From Thiomicrorhabdus sp963677355 (GTDB taxonomy: Bacteria > Pseudomonadota > Gammaproteobacteria > Thiomicrospirales > Thiomicrospiraceae): DNA of 64,000 nt. This document shows, one piece after another, positions 42,687 to 51,647 of the stretch. Below the pieces are notes generated by a model. The model was not told the origin of the DNA. It saw only the letters and a program-made list of their open reading frames with translations, and made no database searches. A program made the position numbers and the translations under genes. Location of the stretch: positions 496,001-560,000 of the forward strand of contig CAXXXQ010000001.1 of NCBI GenBank assembly GCA_963677355.2. Direction: 5' to 3'. Positions within the stretch are counted from its first letter, which is position 1, and each line of letters opens with the position of its first letter.

Positions 42687-44034
42687 TTTCGATCATGCCT
42701 CCGTTTTTGCCGTCTTCCCATGGGTGAACACGCCAAGTAACCATTGCTGTACGGTGGTAAACGTTGTTTGTACCTTCAAGCTTACGCATTTGCGGCATTG
42801 GAGGTTGAACGTAACCAGTCTCATCCGTTACACGACTCATTAGGAAAGCTTCTGAACCATCCCAATCCCATTCAAACTCGAAACGAGTCCAAGCTTTATC
42901 AAGAACAGGAGAAGTAAAGTGAGCTTCTTTCCAAGTCTTACCACCATCCGTAGAGATATCTACGTGGGCAACTTTACCACGACCAGACCAAGCTAGACCG
43001 CGAACGAAGTATTTACCTGTACCTTGCATTTTGAAGTCAGGTGATGGGTAAGTGATAACAGAGTTTGCTTCCATGTACCAAGAGAAACGCTGTGCAGTAC
43101 CATCCGGCATAAGCTCAGTGTACTTAGAAGTTTCTTCACGGTGCTGAGCAGGAACATCATGAACCTGAATACGACGTAGGTATTTAACCCACATGTTCGC
43201 TTCACAACCTGGAACAACAAGACGAATTGGGTAACCTTGCTCACGACGTAGCGCTTCACCGTTCTGTGCGTAAGCAACAAAAACGTCATCCATAGCCAAT
43301 TCAAGAGGGATAGAACGCGTTAGACCGGCAGCATCCGCACCTTCTGGAATGATCCACTTACCTTCTGGCTTGATACCCGCTTCTTTAAGAAGTGTAGAAA
43401 GTAGAACACCTGTGTACTCAACACAAGACATCATACCGTGAGTCCATTGAACAGAGTTCAACTGAACCCCTTTCCATTCCATCGCACCGTTAGCAGGACA
43501 TTCTACGAAGTGGATACGAGAAACTGATGGGAAACGCTTAAGATCATCCATAGTGAAGATCAAAGGACGCTCAACAAGACCGTGAATAACTAGACGGTGC
43601 TCATCAGGGTTGATTGTAGGTACACCACCGTGGAAACGCTCAAAGTGAAGACCGTTAGGTGTGATGATACCGTGTAACTGATGTAGTGGAGTCATCGTGA
43701 TAGATGCCATAGCATCCGGAGTCAACCACTCTAGTGTACGACGCTGTACTTCTTTCTCATATGGAGAAGGCATACCGTAAGGGTACTTACGAACACCGAA
43801 ACCAAGAGATTTACGAGCTGCGCCATCCTGTAGCACCTCTGTAATTTCTTCTTTACCAGCATATGGTGCTACCGCTTTTTTAGCGTCATAGCCCGCACCT
43901 TCTGCCGCGCTAGCTGCTTTAGTGAACATCACACCACCAGCTACAGCCGCAGTACCTTTTAGAAAGGTACGACGACCTTGGTTGCGAGATTCTTCAGTCT
44001 GAACTGCAACCTTTTCTACGATTTGATCTGTCAT
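42673..44034 (-). CDS. soxC: Sulfane dehydrogenase molybdopterin subunit SoxC
   Basis: A 453-residue molybdoenzyme of the sulfite-oxidase family, exported by the Tat system (GRRTFLKGTAAVAGG, RR at 21-22). The molybdenum-binding Cys is Cys179 in HFVECPANGAMEW. Other SoxC blocks are HGMMSCVEYTGVLLSTLL, LRREQGYPIRLVVPGCEANMWVKYLRRI, RGLAWSGRGKVAHVDISTDGGKTW and MVTWRVHPWED. Together with SoxD it oxidises sulfane sulfur on SoxYZ. Codon choice is narrow, suggesting strong expression. AAGGAGC precedes the start. SoxXYZAB are not in the window. Confidence 0.95.
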   Translation of the reverse strand: MTDQIVEKVAVQTEESRNQGRRTFLKGTAAVAGGVMFTKAASAAEGAGYDAKKAVAPYAGKEEITEVLQDGAARKSLGFGVRKYPYGMPSPYEKEVQRRTLEWLTPDAMASITMTPLHQLHGIITPNGLHFERFHGGVPTINPDEHRLVIHGLVERPLIFTMDDLKRFPSVSRIHFVECPANGAMEWKGVQLNSVQWTHGMMSCVEYTGVLLSTLLKEAGIKPEGKWIIPEGADAAGLTRSIPLELAMDDVFVAYAQNGEALRREQGYPIRLVVPGCEANMWVKYLRRIQVHDVPAQHREETSKYTELMPDGTAQRFSWYMEANSVITYPSPDFKMQGTGKYFVRGLAWSGRGKVAHVDISTDGGKTWKEAHFTSPVLDKAWTRFEFEWDWDGSEAFLMSRVTDETGYVQPPMPQMRKLEGTNNVYHRTAMVTWRVHPWEDGKNGGMIENVQY

Positions 44035-44291
44035 TTATTGCTCCTTGATGGCCTTACCTTTGAGAGGTAACACCCCAGATTCAAGAGTTTAAATTATCCA
44101 AAAAACCTGGATTGCCGAACTGTTTTGAACGCCAATTCAGGCCAAATACAGTTATTGCTAACCGGCTATGATAATTTCTCTGCCAATTGACTGCAACCCA
44201 AAACACAAGAAAAATTAGGATTCTCTTATATAATTTTTTTATGGGAAGAGAGCTCATTTCTATACAAAGAATTTATAGGAATAAAAACACA

Positions 44292-44741
44292 CTATATTGT
44301 GGGTAAGTTCTCTCTGGAACAGATTGGACCACTTTTCGGATTCTCAATATCTTCGGCGACCTGACTCAAAAATTGTTGCAATTCATCAACGGTCAGTACG
44401 GAAAGAATCTTATTCATTATCTCCGGATGGATAGCAACGGTGGTAAATTCGCCAGACTGTAACTGCACTTGCACACCACAAGCATCCGCTAGAGCACCGC
44501 TTCCTGAATTACCTTCGATCTGAGCGGCCTGCTCTCCAAATAGCATTTCCCCATACTGTTCTTCAATCTGTTCGGTTAATTCTTCACTTAACGGATCTTT
44601 GATAACTAAGGTAAAAGAGTCATCGTCAGTATGAGTCAACTCTTCTTTCATTTCACAGTTAACCCCTAATTGCTTGCAGTATGCCTGAAAACGTGTCGCC
44701 AGATCTTGATCAAAAAACACATACTCCATTACATCATCCAC
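44292..44741 (-). CDS. Conserved hypothetical protein
   Basis: A 149-residue acidic soluble protein starting at a GTG (VDDVMEYVFFD) with AAGGAG seven nt before it. It has a possible ferredoxin-like half (EYVFFDQDLATRFQAYCKQLGVNCEMKEE), an acidic stretch (IEEQYGEMLFGEQAAQIEG) and a C-terminal helix (LTVDELQQFLSQVAEDIENP). It has two or three Cys but no metal motif. I do not recognise the family. It is divergent from hemB. Confidence 0.75.
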   Translation of the reverse strand: MDDVMEYVFFDQDLATRFQAYCKQLGVNCEMKEELTHTDDDSFTLVIKDPLSEELTEQIEEQYGEMLFGEQAAQIEGNSGSGALADACGVQVQLQSGEFTTVAIHPEIMNKILSVLTVDELQQFLSQVAEDIENPKSGPICSRENLPTI

Positions 44742-44846
44742 TAGTTGACTCCTTTATTTTTAACCTATTGATAAGGTATCATTCGAATTCTATTTGTCTA
44801 ATGTGGTTCAGATATACCGAACATTCACTTAAAAAGGTTTTCCAGC

Positions 44847-45851
44847 ATGATTAATCGCCAGTTTCCAATCACACGTATGCGTCGTATGCGTAAAGACGAA
44901 TTTTCAAGACGCTTGATGCGCGAAAATGTCTTAACGACCAATGACTTGATCCTGCCGATGTTTGTCATCGAAGGTCATAACAGTCGTGAGCCGGTAAAAT
45001 CCATGCCGGGCGTAGAACGACTGAGTATAGACCTTTTAGTAGAAGAAGCCAAAGAAATTCATGCCCTCGGCATTCCGATGATCGCCCTGTTCCCAGTCAC
45101 CCCAACCGAAGTCAAATCTTTAAATGCAGAAGAAGCTTATAACCCGGAAGGTTTGGCGCAACGAGCGGTTCGTGCTGTTAAAGCAGCCTGCCCGGATTTG
45201 GGCGTGATGACCGATGTGGCACTAGACCCGTTCACCACGCACGGCCAAGACGGTATCATCGATGAAAACGGTTATGTATTAAACGACGATACTATCGATG
45301 TGCTAATGCAACAGGCGTTGTCACATGCCGAAGCTGGTGCCGATGTCATCGGCCCTTCCGACATGATGGATGGTCGTATCATTGAGATCCGCGAACTGCT
45401 GGAAGATCACGGTTATATCAATACCCGAATCATGGCCTATTCCGCCAAATATGCATCAAGCTACTACGGGCCTTTCCGTGACGCGGTTGGCTCGGCGGGC
45501 AATTTAGGCGCGGGCAACAAATATACCTACCAAATGGATCCGGCCAACCGGGAAGAAGCCCTTCACGAAGTGGCGATGGACCTGAATGAAGGTGCCGATA
45601 TGGTCATGGTCAAACCCGGGGTACCTTATTTAGATATCGTCCGTGACATCAAAAATGAATTCAAAGCGCCAACTTATGTTTATCATGTCAGTGGCGAATA
45701 TGCCATGTTGAAAGCCGCGGCCGAAAAAGGCTGGATCAACGAAAAACCGGTCGTCTTGGAAACCTTATTAAGCTGTAAACGTGCTGGAGCTGACGGTATT
45801 TTGACCTACTACGCCAAGCTGGCGGCAATCTGGCTAAATGAAGAAAATTAA
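44847..45851 (+). CDS. hemB: Delta-aminolevulinic acid dehydratase (porphobilinogen synthase)
   Basis: A 334-residue enzyme making porphobilinogen for haem. Family blocks include RMRRMRKDEFSRRLMREN, LPMFVIEGHN, VMTDVALDPFTTHGQDG, IGPSDMMDGRI, AYSAKYASSYYGPFRDAV, the catalytic lysine in MVMVKPGVPYLDIV and VYHVSGEYAML. The Cys-rich zinc site of some HemB types is absent (DVALDPFTTHG), placing it in the Mg-type group. Confidence 0.97.
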   Translation: MINRQFPITRMRRMRKDEFSRRLMRENVLTTNDLILPMFVIEGHNSREPVKSMPGVERLSIDLLVEEAKEIHALGIPMIALFPVTPTEVKSLNAEEAYNPEGLAQRAVRAVKAACPDLGVMTDVALDPFTTHGQDGIIDENGYVLNDDTIDVLMQQALSHAEAGADVIGPSDMMDGRIIEIRELLEDHGYINTRIMAYSAKYASSYYGPFRDAVGSAGNLGAGNKYTYQMDPANREEALHEVAMDLNEGADMVMVKPGVPYLDIVRDIKNEFKAPTYVYHVSGEYAMLKAAAEKGWINEKPVVLETLLSCKRAGADGILTYYAKLAAIWLNEEN

Positions 45852-45866
45852 GCCAATAGCCTACGA

Positions 45867-45928
45867 GCTTCTACGTTCAAAAATGATCTCCTAGTAACCA
45901 TCTAGGCTCACATTTTTTGCCTTGAAGC
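45867..45928. repeat. Intergenic hairpin repeat, copy D
   Basis: On the minus strand it begins CTTCAAGGC and ends AACGTAGAAGC (45867-45877). The interior pairs AAAAATG with CATTTTT and CCTAG with CTAGG. Lies between hemB and aroE. Same layout as copies A and C, with different stem sequence. Confidence 0.6.
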
Positions 45929-45963
45929 TCCTGGCTCTCGACTTAATCAACAAGAGATAAACT

Positions 45964-46806
45964 ATGACAGATAAGTATGCAGTTGTTGGCTATCCAATCG
46001 GCCACTCCAAATCTCCGCTGATCCACCGTCTGTTTGCCGAACAAACCCATCAAGACATCAGTTATGAAGCGATTCTGATCGACAATGAAGAGAGCTCTTT
46101 CGAGTGGGCGATGGCGGATTTAAAAAACCGGGGCTATAAAGGCATCAACATCACCGTTCCGTTCAAACTGGACGCTTTCGAATATGCCGACAAACTATCC
46201 AGCAGAGCGCAGACAGCTCATGCCGTGAACACTTTCGTATTTAATCCGGATGGTTCAACAGATGGGGACAATACCGACGGCATCGGTCTAGTCAACGACA
46301 TTGAAATCAACGGCCAATGCTCGTTTGCCGATAAAAGCGTCTTGATTCTCGGTGCCGGCGGAGCGGTACAGGGCATTCTTGAACCGGTATTAAGCAAAAA
46401 GCCCAAATCAGTCCATATCGCCAACCGTACCGCCAAACGGGCACAGGTACTCGGAGAGCGTTTTGACTCGGAAACACCCATCACAGCCAGCGGTTGGGAA
46501 GATATCCCACAACAAACTTACGACATTATCATCAATGGAACCTCTGCCAGCTTGGAAGGCAAGCTACCGCCTATTACAGACAGTGTAGTCGGCAAAGATT
46601 CTCTGGTTTACGACATGATGTATGGTGCCGAACCGACCGTTTTTATGGATTGGGCAAAGCAATTACAACCGCAATGCAAAACCATGGACGGCCTCGGCAT
46701 GCTGGTCGGTCAAGCGGCGGAAGCTTTTTATATTTGGCGCGGCGTCCAACCAGAAACTGCACCGGTGATTACAGAAGTCAGAAAGCTGCTATCAGCCGAT
46801 CACTGA
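45964..46806 (+). CDS. aroE: Shikimate dehydrogenase
   Basis: A 280-residue NADPH enzyme of aromatic amino-acid synthesis. It starts YAVVGYPIGHSKSPLIHRLFAEQ, has the catalytic lysine in NITVPFK, the SGAR-like cofactor loop VLILGAGGAVQGIL, DNTDGIGLVNDI and the closing GLGMLVGQAAEAFYIWRG. The 3' end overlaps the convergent gamma-carbonic-anhydrase-like gene by 15 bp. Confidence 0.96.
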   Translation: MTDKYAVVGYPIGHSKSPLIHRLFAEQTHQDISYEAILIDNEESSFEWAMADLKNRGYKGINITVPFKLDAFEYADKLSSRAQTAHAVNTFVFNPDGSTDGDNTDGIGLVNDIEINGQCSFADKSVLILGAGGAVQGILEPVLSKKPKSVHIANRTAKRAQVLGERFDSETPITASGWEDIPQQTYDIIINGTSASLEGKLPPITDSVVGKDSLVYDMMYGAEPTVFMDWAKQLQPQCKTMDGLGMLVGQAAEAFYIWRGVQPETAPVITEVRKLLSADH

Positions 46807-47349
46807 ATCCGAGAATGAAGCCTCTTCGGCTTGGTATTCATTTTTCAACTTCACATAATGCGCCGCAGAGTATTTAAAGAACGCGATCTCTTTTTCCGTT
46901 AACGGTCGCGCTTTCTTGACTGGCGAACCAACATACAAATAGCCGCTTTCCAGCACTTTACCCGGCGGAACCAGACTATTGGCTCCGACCAACACATGCT
47001 TTTGCACAACGGCATTATCCAGCACAACCGCCCCCATACCGATCAGACATTCGTCTTCGATAATACAACCGTGCAACACCGCATTATGGCCGACAGTGAC
47101 ATCTTTACCGACAATACACTTTGACCCATTACTAACCTCACTCTCATGAGTGGTATGCACGACGGTCCCATCCTGAATATTGGAACGATCACCAATCACG
47201 ATATCATTAACATCTCCCCTCAAGGTCGCATTCGGCCAAATGCCGACGTCGTCTCCAAGTTGGCATTTACCAATAACCACCGCACTCTCGTCAACCCAAC
47301 AATTTGAAGAGAGTTGAGGCACAAAAGTTTTATATTTTCTGATCGCCAT
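46792..47349 (-). CDS. Gamma-carbonic anhydrase-like left-handed beta-helix protein (YrdA family)
   Basis: A 185-residue hexapeptide-repeat protein. Repeats run from IGKCQLGDDVGIWPNATLRGDVN through IGDRSNIQDGTVVHTTHE and VGHNAVLHGC. His residues at the expected metal positions (HTTHE, GHNAVLHG) are present. Family members bind zinc or iron and some are carbonic anhydrases; activity here is uncertain. Confidence 0.9.
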   Translation of the reverse strand: MAIRKYKTFVPQLSSNCWVDESAVVIGKCQLGDDVGIWPNATLRGDVNDIVIGDRSNIQDGTVVHTTHESEVSNGSKCIVGKDVTVGHNAVLHGCIIEDECLIGMGAVVLDNAVVQKHVLVGANSLVPPGKVLESGYLYVGSPVKKARPLTEKEIAFFKYSAAHYVKLKNEYQAEEASFSDSVIG

Positions 47350-47548
47350 TTTAATTCCCTAATCGATAAAATTTGCTTGTTAAACAGTCATCATTCTAAA
47401 CACTTTTCTTTAAACCTGAAGACTTAATCCCGAAGACAAAAATCGAAAACAAAAATATTTATAATGAACAAAAAACCCTCTATATCGATTTGAATTTTTA
47501 CCTATATAATGAAAAAGAAGTACAACAAGTGGATGATAGATTACCAAG

Positions 47549-47890
47549 ATGCAAAATGCTCAACCTGCCGAAAAACGCCAACATACCCGCATTCCAACCA
47601 GCCGTCCTTTAGTCTTACTTTTTAATAAACAAAATATTTATGCAACCATGACGGATTTTTCTCGTCACGGCATCGGTTTTATGGCGGCCGCCAAACCCGA
47701 ACTAAACAGCGTGGTGGAGATTCATTTTGACATTCCCGAGAGTATTAACGGAAACAATCTGCATCCATTTCAATTCAAAGCACAGGTCATTCACTGCATT
47801 GATTGCACTGAAACCAACCATATCGGCGTTCGCCTCGAATTGCCGACAAAAGAGTACACCGGTCTATTCGACCAATACTCTTCCGCATAG
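47549..47890 (+). CDS. PilZ-domain c-di-GMP receptor, small (first of a pair)
   Basis: A 113-residue single PilZ domain. The c-di-GMP motifs are visible: Arg-rich KRQHTRIP near residues 9-16 (RxxxR-like) and TDFSRHGIGF (DxSxxG). Pairs with a second PilZ gene 92 bp downstream. Confidence 0.85.
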   Translation: MQNAQPAEKRQHTRIPTSRPLVLLFNKQNIYATMTDFSRHGIGFMAAAKPELNSVVEIHFDIPESINGNNLHPFQFKAQVIHCIDCTETNHIGVRLELPTKEYTGLFDQYSSA

Positions 47891-47981
47891 GTGAGCAAGT
47901 AGTAAGCATTCTTTACTCTATACGCCCTTGTCAAGGGCTGGTAAAATTGCTTTAAATCATTGTAAAGGCAGGGAAACCTTT

Positions 47982-48377
47982 ATGAAATCAACCGATCATA
48001 ATTTATTGCAACCGACGCAAAACAACATCAATAAAGATTTTATTGAACGCCGAAGAGAAGCTCGTCTTCCTGCCCACTTGCCTTCTATTTTGTTAAAAAA
48101 AGGGCAGACAATCTACACCACAATCATCAATTTATCTTCTCATGGTATCGGTTTCTTGTCGGCAGTCCCCTTGAATACCGATGATGAAGTTAGAATCTCT
48201 TTTGAACGTAAATCTGCCAACACCATGGTTCCGGTTGATTTGAAAGTTCAGGTTCGCTCCTGCCGCGAGGTCGATTTTGAATACTATATCGGCGGCAGGA
48301 TCGAGAATAAGTCGGTTGAATACACCAAGTTTTTTAATATGATTGAACCGGATGGCCTTGCTTCAAACGATCTTTGA
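47982..48377 (+). CDS. PilZ-domain c-di-GMP receptor, second of a pair
   Basis: A 131-residue protein from ATG 47982 (GGGAAA ribosome site; the longer TTG frame has none). Motifs: ERRREARLP (RxxxR) and INLSSHGIGF (NxSxxG), the two c-di-GMP contacts of PilZ. Similar in layout to the gene before it, suggesting a local duplication. The targets are unknown. Confidence 0.85.
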   Translation: MKSTDHNLLQPTQNNINKDFIERRREARLPAHLPSILLKKGQTIYTTIINLSSHGIGFLSAVPLNTDDEVRISFERKSANTMVPVDLKVQVRSCREVDFEYYIGGRIENKSVEYTKFFNMIEPDGLASNDL

Positions 48378-48396
48378 ATTCAAGATATTCAGACAT

Positions 48397-48425
48397 AAAA
48401 AAGGCCGTATAAACGGCCTTTTTGT
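48397..48425. terminator. Terminator between pilZ and gor
   Basis: AAAAAGGCCG-TATAAA-CGGCCTTTTT hairpin, usable by both convergent genes. Confidence 0.9.
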
Positions 48426-48440
48426 TATCAACACTTAGAT

Positions 48441-49811
48441 TTATCTAAAAATCATCGGTCGCATGGTCACCAGCTCTTCGGAACTGGATGGGTGAATAGC
48501 GATAGTCGCATCCAAGTCCGCCTTGGTCGCGCCCATCTGAACCGCAACCGCAAAGCCTTGCATCATCTCGTCGGCACCGTCGCCCACCACATGAATACCC
48601 ACGACCTTCTGCTCTTCACCGACACAAACCAGTTTTAATGCGGTTTTAATCTGGTGCTCCGTGAATGCATAACGCATCGGCGTAAACACTGAAGTGTAAA
48701 CCTGAACATTATCGTGCCCGTACTGACTACGCGCATCATGCTCAGCTAAACCGATAGTCCCCACCGGCGGATGGGAAAATACCACGGTCGGCACTTTGGA
48801 CAGATCCATTTTAATATCCGGTTTATTGTTATATAAACGTTCTGCCAAATAGCGTCCGGCACGGATAGCCACCGGAGTCAAAGGAGCCTGCCCGGTCACA
48901 TCACCGATTGCATAGATATTATCGACCGCCGTTCTATGATAGTCGTCCACCTCGATGAAACCACGCCCGTTTGCGCTCAAACCGGCATTTTCCAACTTAA
49001 GCGGCTCAATCAATGTATTGCGGCCTACCGCCCAAATAACTTGATCAAACCCTTCCAAATGTTGGCCGTCTTCACTTTCAACCGTGATGGTACCGTCATC
49101 GGCCTTAATCAATTTTTTCACCTTGAAGTGATACTCTTTATGAATACCGGAAGTAATCATCGCATCGGTCAAAGTTTCACGAACCATATCATCAAAGCCG
49201 CGCAAGACAAGGTCTTTTCGGCTCAACAAACTGGTATCGGTTCCTAACGCCTGTAGCACACCGGCCAACTCCACCGCAATGTAACCACTCCCGATCACAG
49301 CCACTTTTTTCGGTTGCTCTTGCAAAGCAAAGAATCCGTCCGAGGTAATGCCCAAGTCAGCATTTTCCGTTTCTTGAGGAATGGCCGGTGTACCGCCCGG
49401 TGCAATTACAATGGTTTCCGCCGTGTACTCTTTGCCGTCTACAGAAACGGTATGCGCATCCACAAAGCTTCCCCAGCCCTGTAATACATCTACGCCTTTC
49501 TCTTCCATATAACCGCCATACCAAGTATTGATATTGGTAATGTACTGTTCGCGCTTCTCAACCAGCGTTGCCCAGTCGAAACCTTTTTGCTCGAGATCAA
49601 AACCAAAGTCTGGTGCATCACGTAGCGCTTCAGCAATGTGCGCTCCAAACCACATCACTTTTTTTGGTACACAACCGATATTTACACAGGTTCCGCCCAT
49701 CTTTTTTGCCTCAACAACTGCACACTTTTTTCCGTACTCTGCTGCACGTTCAACAATGGAAAGACCGCCACTTCCTGCTCCAATGGCAATCACATCATAA
49801 TCATAACTCAT
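48441..49811 (-). CDS. gor: Glutathione reductase
   Basis: A 456-residue FAD disulfide reductase from ATG 49811 (AAAGGATC upstream); the longer frame adds 24 residues not seen in the family. FAD motif VIAIGAGSGGLSIVERAAEYG, redox-active GGTCVNIGCVPKK, NADPH motif VAVIGSGYIAVELAGVL, FAD block NIYAIGDVTG, and the C-terminal dimer/catalytic region IAIHPSSSEELVTMR with the active His. It would recycle GSH for the neighbouring peroxiredoxin-glutaredoxin. Confidence 0.94.
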   Translation of the reverse strand: MSYDYDVIAIGAGSGGLSIVERAAEYGKKCAVVEAKKMGGTCVNIGCVPKKVMWFGAHIAEALRDAPDFGFDLEQKGFDWATLVEKREQYITNINTWYGGYMEEKGVDVLQGWGSFVDAHTVSVDGKEYTAETIVIAPGGTPAIPQETENADLGITSDGFFALQEQPKKVAVIGSGYIAVELAGVLQALGTDTSLLSRKDLVLRGFDDMVRETLTDAMITSGIHKEYHFKVKKLIKADDGTITVESEDGQHLEGFDQVIWAVGRNTLIEPLKLENAGLSANGRGFIEVDDYHRTAVDNIYAIGDVTGQAPLTPVAIRAGRYLAERLYNNKPDIKMDLSKVPTVVFSHPPVGTIGLAEHDARSQYGHDNVQVYTSVFTPMRYAFTEHQIKTALKLVCVGEEQKVVGIHVVGDGADEMMQGFAVAVQMGATKADLDATIAIHPSSSEELVTMRPMIFR

Positions 49812-49905
49812 GGTTGATCCTTTGCTTTTGAACACCCTGCCCAAAATTATAGACAGAGTGTTATTGAATTCTTTCAGGTTCACCGTTTTTCGGCACCCTT
49901 AATTT

Positions 49906-49938
49906 AAAAGAGCCGATAGAAACTAATCTTATCGGCTC
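49906..49938 (-). terminator. Terminator of the peroxiredoxin-glutaredoxin gene
   Basis: GAGCCGATA...TATCGGCTC stem; on the minus strand a TTTTAAATT tail follows. Confidence 0.8.
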
Positions 49939-50010
49939 ATTTAGTCGTTACCCATTCTAGCCTATCGGCCGAGAATAAGTTGACCCTTAAACATATCGGT
50001 TTCTATAAAA

Positions 50011-50745
50011 TTAACCGAAGTATTTTTCTAGATCATCGGAACCACCGATGTATTCACCTTCGATGAAAATTTGCGGTACTGTATCCGCATTTGCAACAGC
50101 GCGTAGTGTACGTGAAGTCACACCTGCATTAGATACTTCAATCTCTTCATAAGAGATACCCTTATCTTCAAGCATCGCTTTTGCTTTCGCGCAGAACGGG
50201 CAACCTTTCTTCGTGAAGATAGTCGCAACCTTGGCCGGTTTCGCTTCCGGATTGATGTAGTTCAACATGGTATCCGCATCAGATACTTCAAACGGGTCAC
50301 CCGGAACTTCAGGTTCGATAAACATCTTCTCAACCTTGCCGTCTTTTACCAGCATTGAATAGCGCCATGAACGCATACCGAAACCAAGATCTTCTTTGTT
50401 CACCAACATGCCCATTCCATCGGAAAACTCACCGTTTCCGTCCGGAATTAGTGTGACGTTATCTGCTTCCTGGTCTTTTGCCCATTCGTTCATAACAAAA
50501 GTATCGTTTACCGACATACAGACAATTTCATCAACACCATTCTCAAAGAAAACAGGAGCCAGCTCGTTAAAACGAGGTAGGTGAGTTGACGAACAAGTTG
50601 GAGTGAACGCGCCGGGAAGTGAAAATACTACGACCGTTCTACCTTTAAAAATATCGTCTGAATTAATATTTACCCACTCACCATTTTGACGAGTACGGAA
50701 TACTACGCTTGGTACCATTTGACCTTCACGGTTTTCTAAAGCCAT
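50011..50745 (-). CDS. Hybrid peroxiredoxin-glutaredoxin (Prx5-Grx)
   Basis: A 244-residue fusion. The N-terminal Prx5 domain (1-160) has the peroxidatic Cys51 in GAFTPTCSSTHLPRF. The C-terminal glutaredoxin domain (about 168-244) has the CPFC active site in FTKKGCPFCAKAKAM and the TVPQIFIEGEYIGGSDDL block. It reduces hydroperoxides with glutathione, and the glutathione reductase gene lies just downstream on the same strand. Confidence 0.95.
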   Translation of the reverse strand: MALENREGQMVPSVVFRTRQNGEWVNINSDDIFKGRTVVVFSLPGAFTPTCSSTHLPRFNELAPVFFENGVDEIVCMSVNDTFVMNEWAKDQEADNVTLIPDGNGEFSDGMGMLVNKEDLGFGMRSWRYSMLVKDGKVEKMFIEPEVPGDPFEVSDADTMLNYINPEAKPAKVATIFTKKGCPFCAKAKAMLEDKGISYEEIEVSNAGVTSRTLRAVANADTVPQIFIEGEYIGGSDDLEKYFG

Positions 50746-50971
50746 CTGTTTTCTCCTAGTTTAAGAACTGTTAGTGATTTATTTTGAACTAAGTTTTTTA
50801 TCTATTTAAATCAACTGTCTCGCTGACTTGAAGCTTAGTTTAGAAAAAACCCTAAATTAAGTAAAATTAATTGTTTTAACCAGAATGATAGTTTTTCACT
50901 ATATGCCTACATAACCCTTAAAAACAAAGGGCTACAGCCTTGCTGATTTTCCAAAATACCCGAAAAAATAT

Positions 50972-51421
50972 TTACTGGAGAGTCGAGCCTTGCAAAGAAC
51001 GCATAAAAGGTTCCAATAAATCCTTTTCTTGAGCATACTTCATCATCAATCCCAAAATCGCCTGATCTTCATGCTGCGAGGCAATACGAGCACAAAGTTG
51101 AAAGTCGCGATCCGTCACACTGCCGCTAAAAGCGCCTAACTCAAGTAGCGCGGCAACCATACCGACATTCTTCAGTAAACAAGCCGCTTGGATCGGTTTC
51201 ACACTCTCGCCGGCCGCATCTTTAGCCACCTCTTTCTGCGCCGAAACAAAATGCTCCTGAACCAAAACCATCGTCATCCAATAGTTCATTTCAGGCGCCT
51301 CGTCACTTTCCAGCACATTCATAAAGATTTCAAACGGGTCAATGCCTTTATCCCTAACCAGACCGGCCGTAATTCTGGCAAAAGGACCTCTTTGTACTTC
51401 GTCCAGATTCAATAAGTTCAT
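50972..51421 (-). CDS. Hypothetical soluble protein
   Basis: A 149-residue helical protein. The part VKPIQAACLLKNVGMVAALLELGAFSG is faintly ankyrin-like, and the end EDQAILGLMMKYAQEKDLLEPFMRSL is helical. No active-site motif or signal peptide. Family not recognised. It has its own upstream gap of about 225 bp before the divergent efflux operon. Confidence 0.7.
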   Translation of the reverse strand: MNLLNLDEVQRGPFARITAGLVRDKGIDPFEIFMNVLESDEAPEMNYWMTMVLVQEHFVSAQKEVAKDAAGESVKPIQAACLLKNVGMVAALLELGAFSGSVTDRDFQLCARIASQHEDQAILGLMMKYAQEKDLLEPFMRSLQGSTLQ

Positions 51422-51647
51422 ACGATATCCATCTTATTTATCAAACTATTCTGTCTATTATAGTGGGCATGTCAAGAATTGCTAACGACCTGCCTATATT
51501 TCAATTGCGTCGCTTCTGGAAGCCGGGGTTCTTCCTTAAAATTTGCACATTCCGTTTTACCAAGTTTCTATATACTTAAATCTATATTAGTCGTACCTTA
51601 TAAAGACGGGCTTCGTTACATGAAGTCTTCCCTGTTGGAGATTGACC

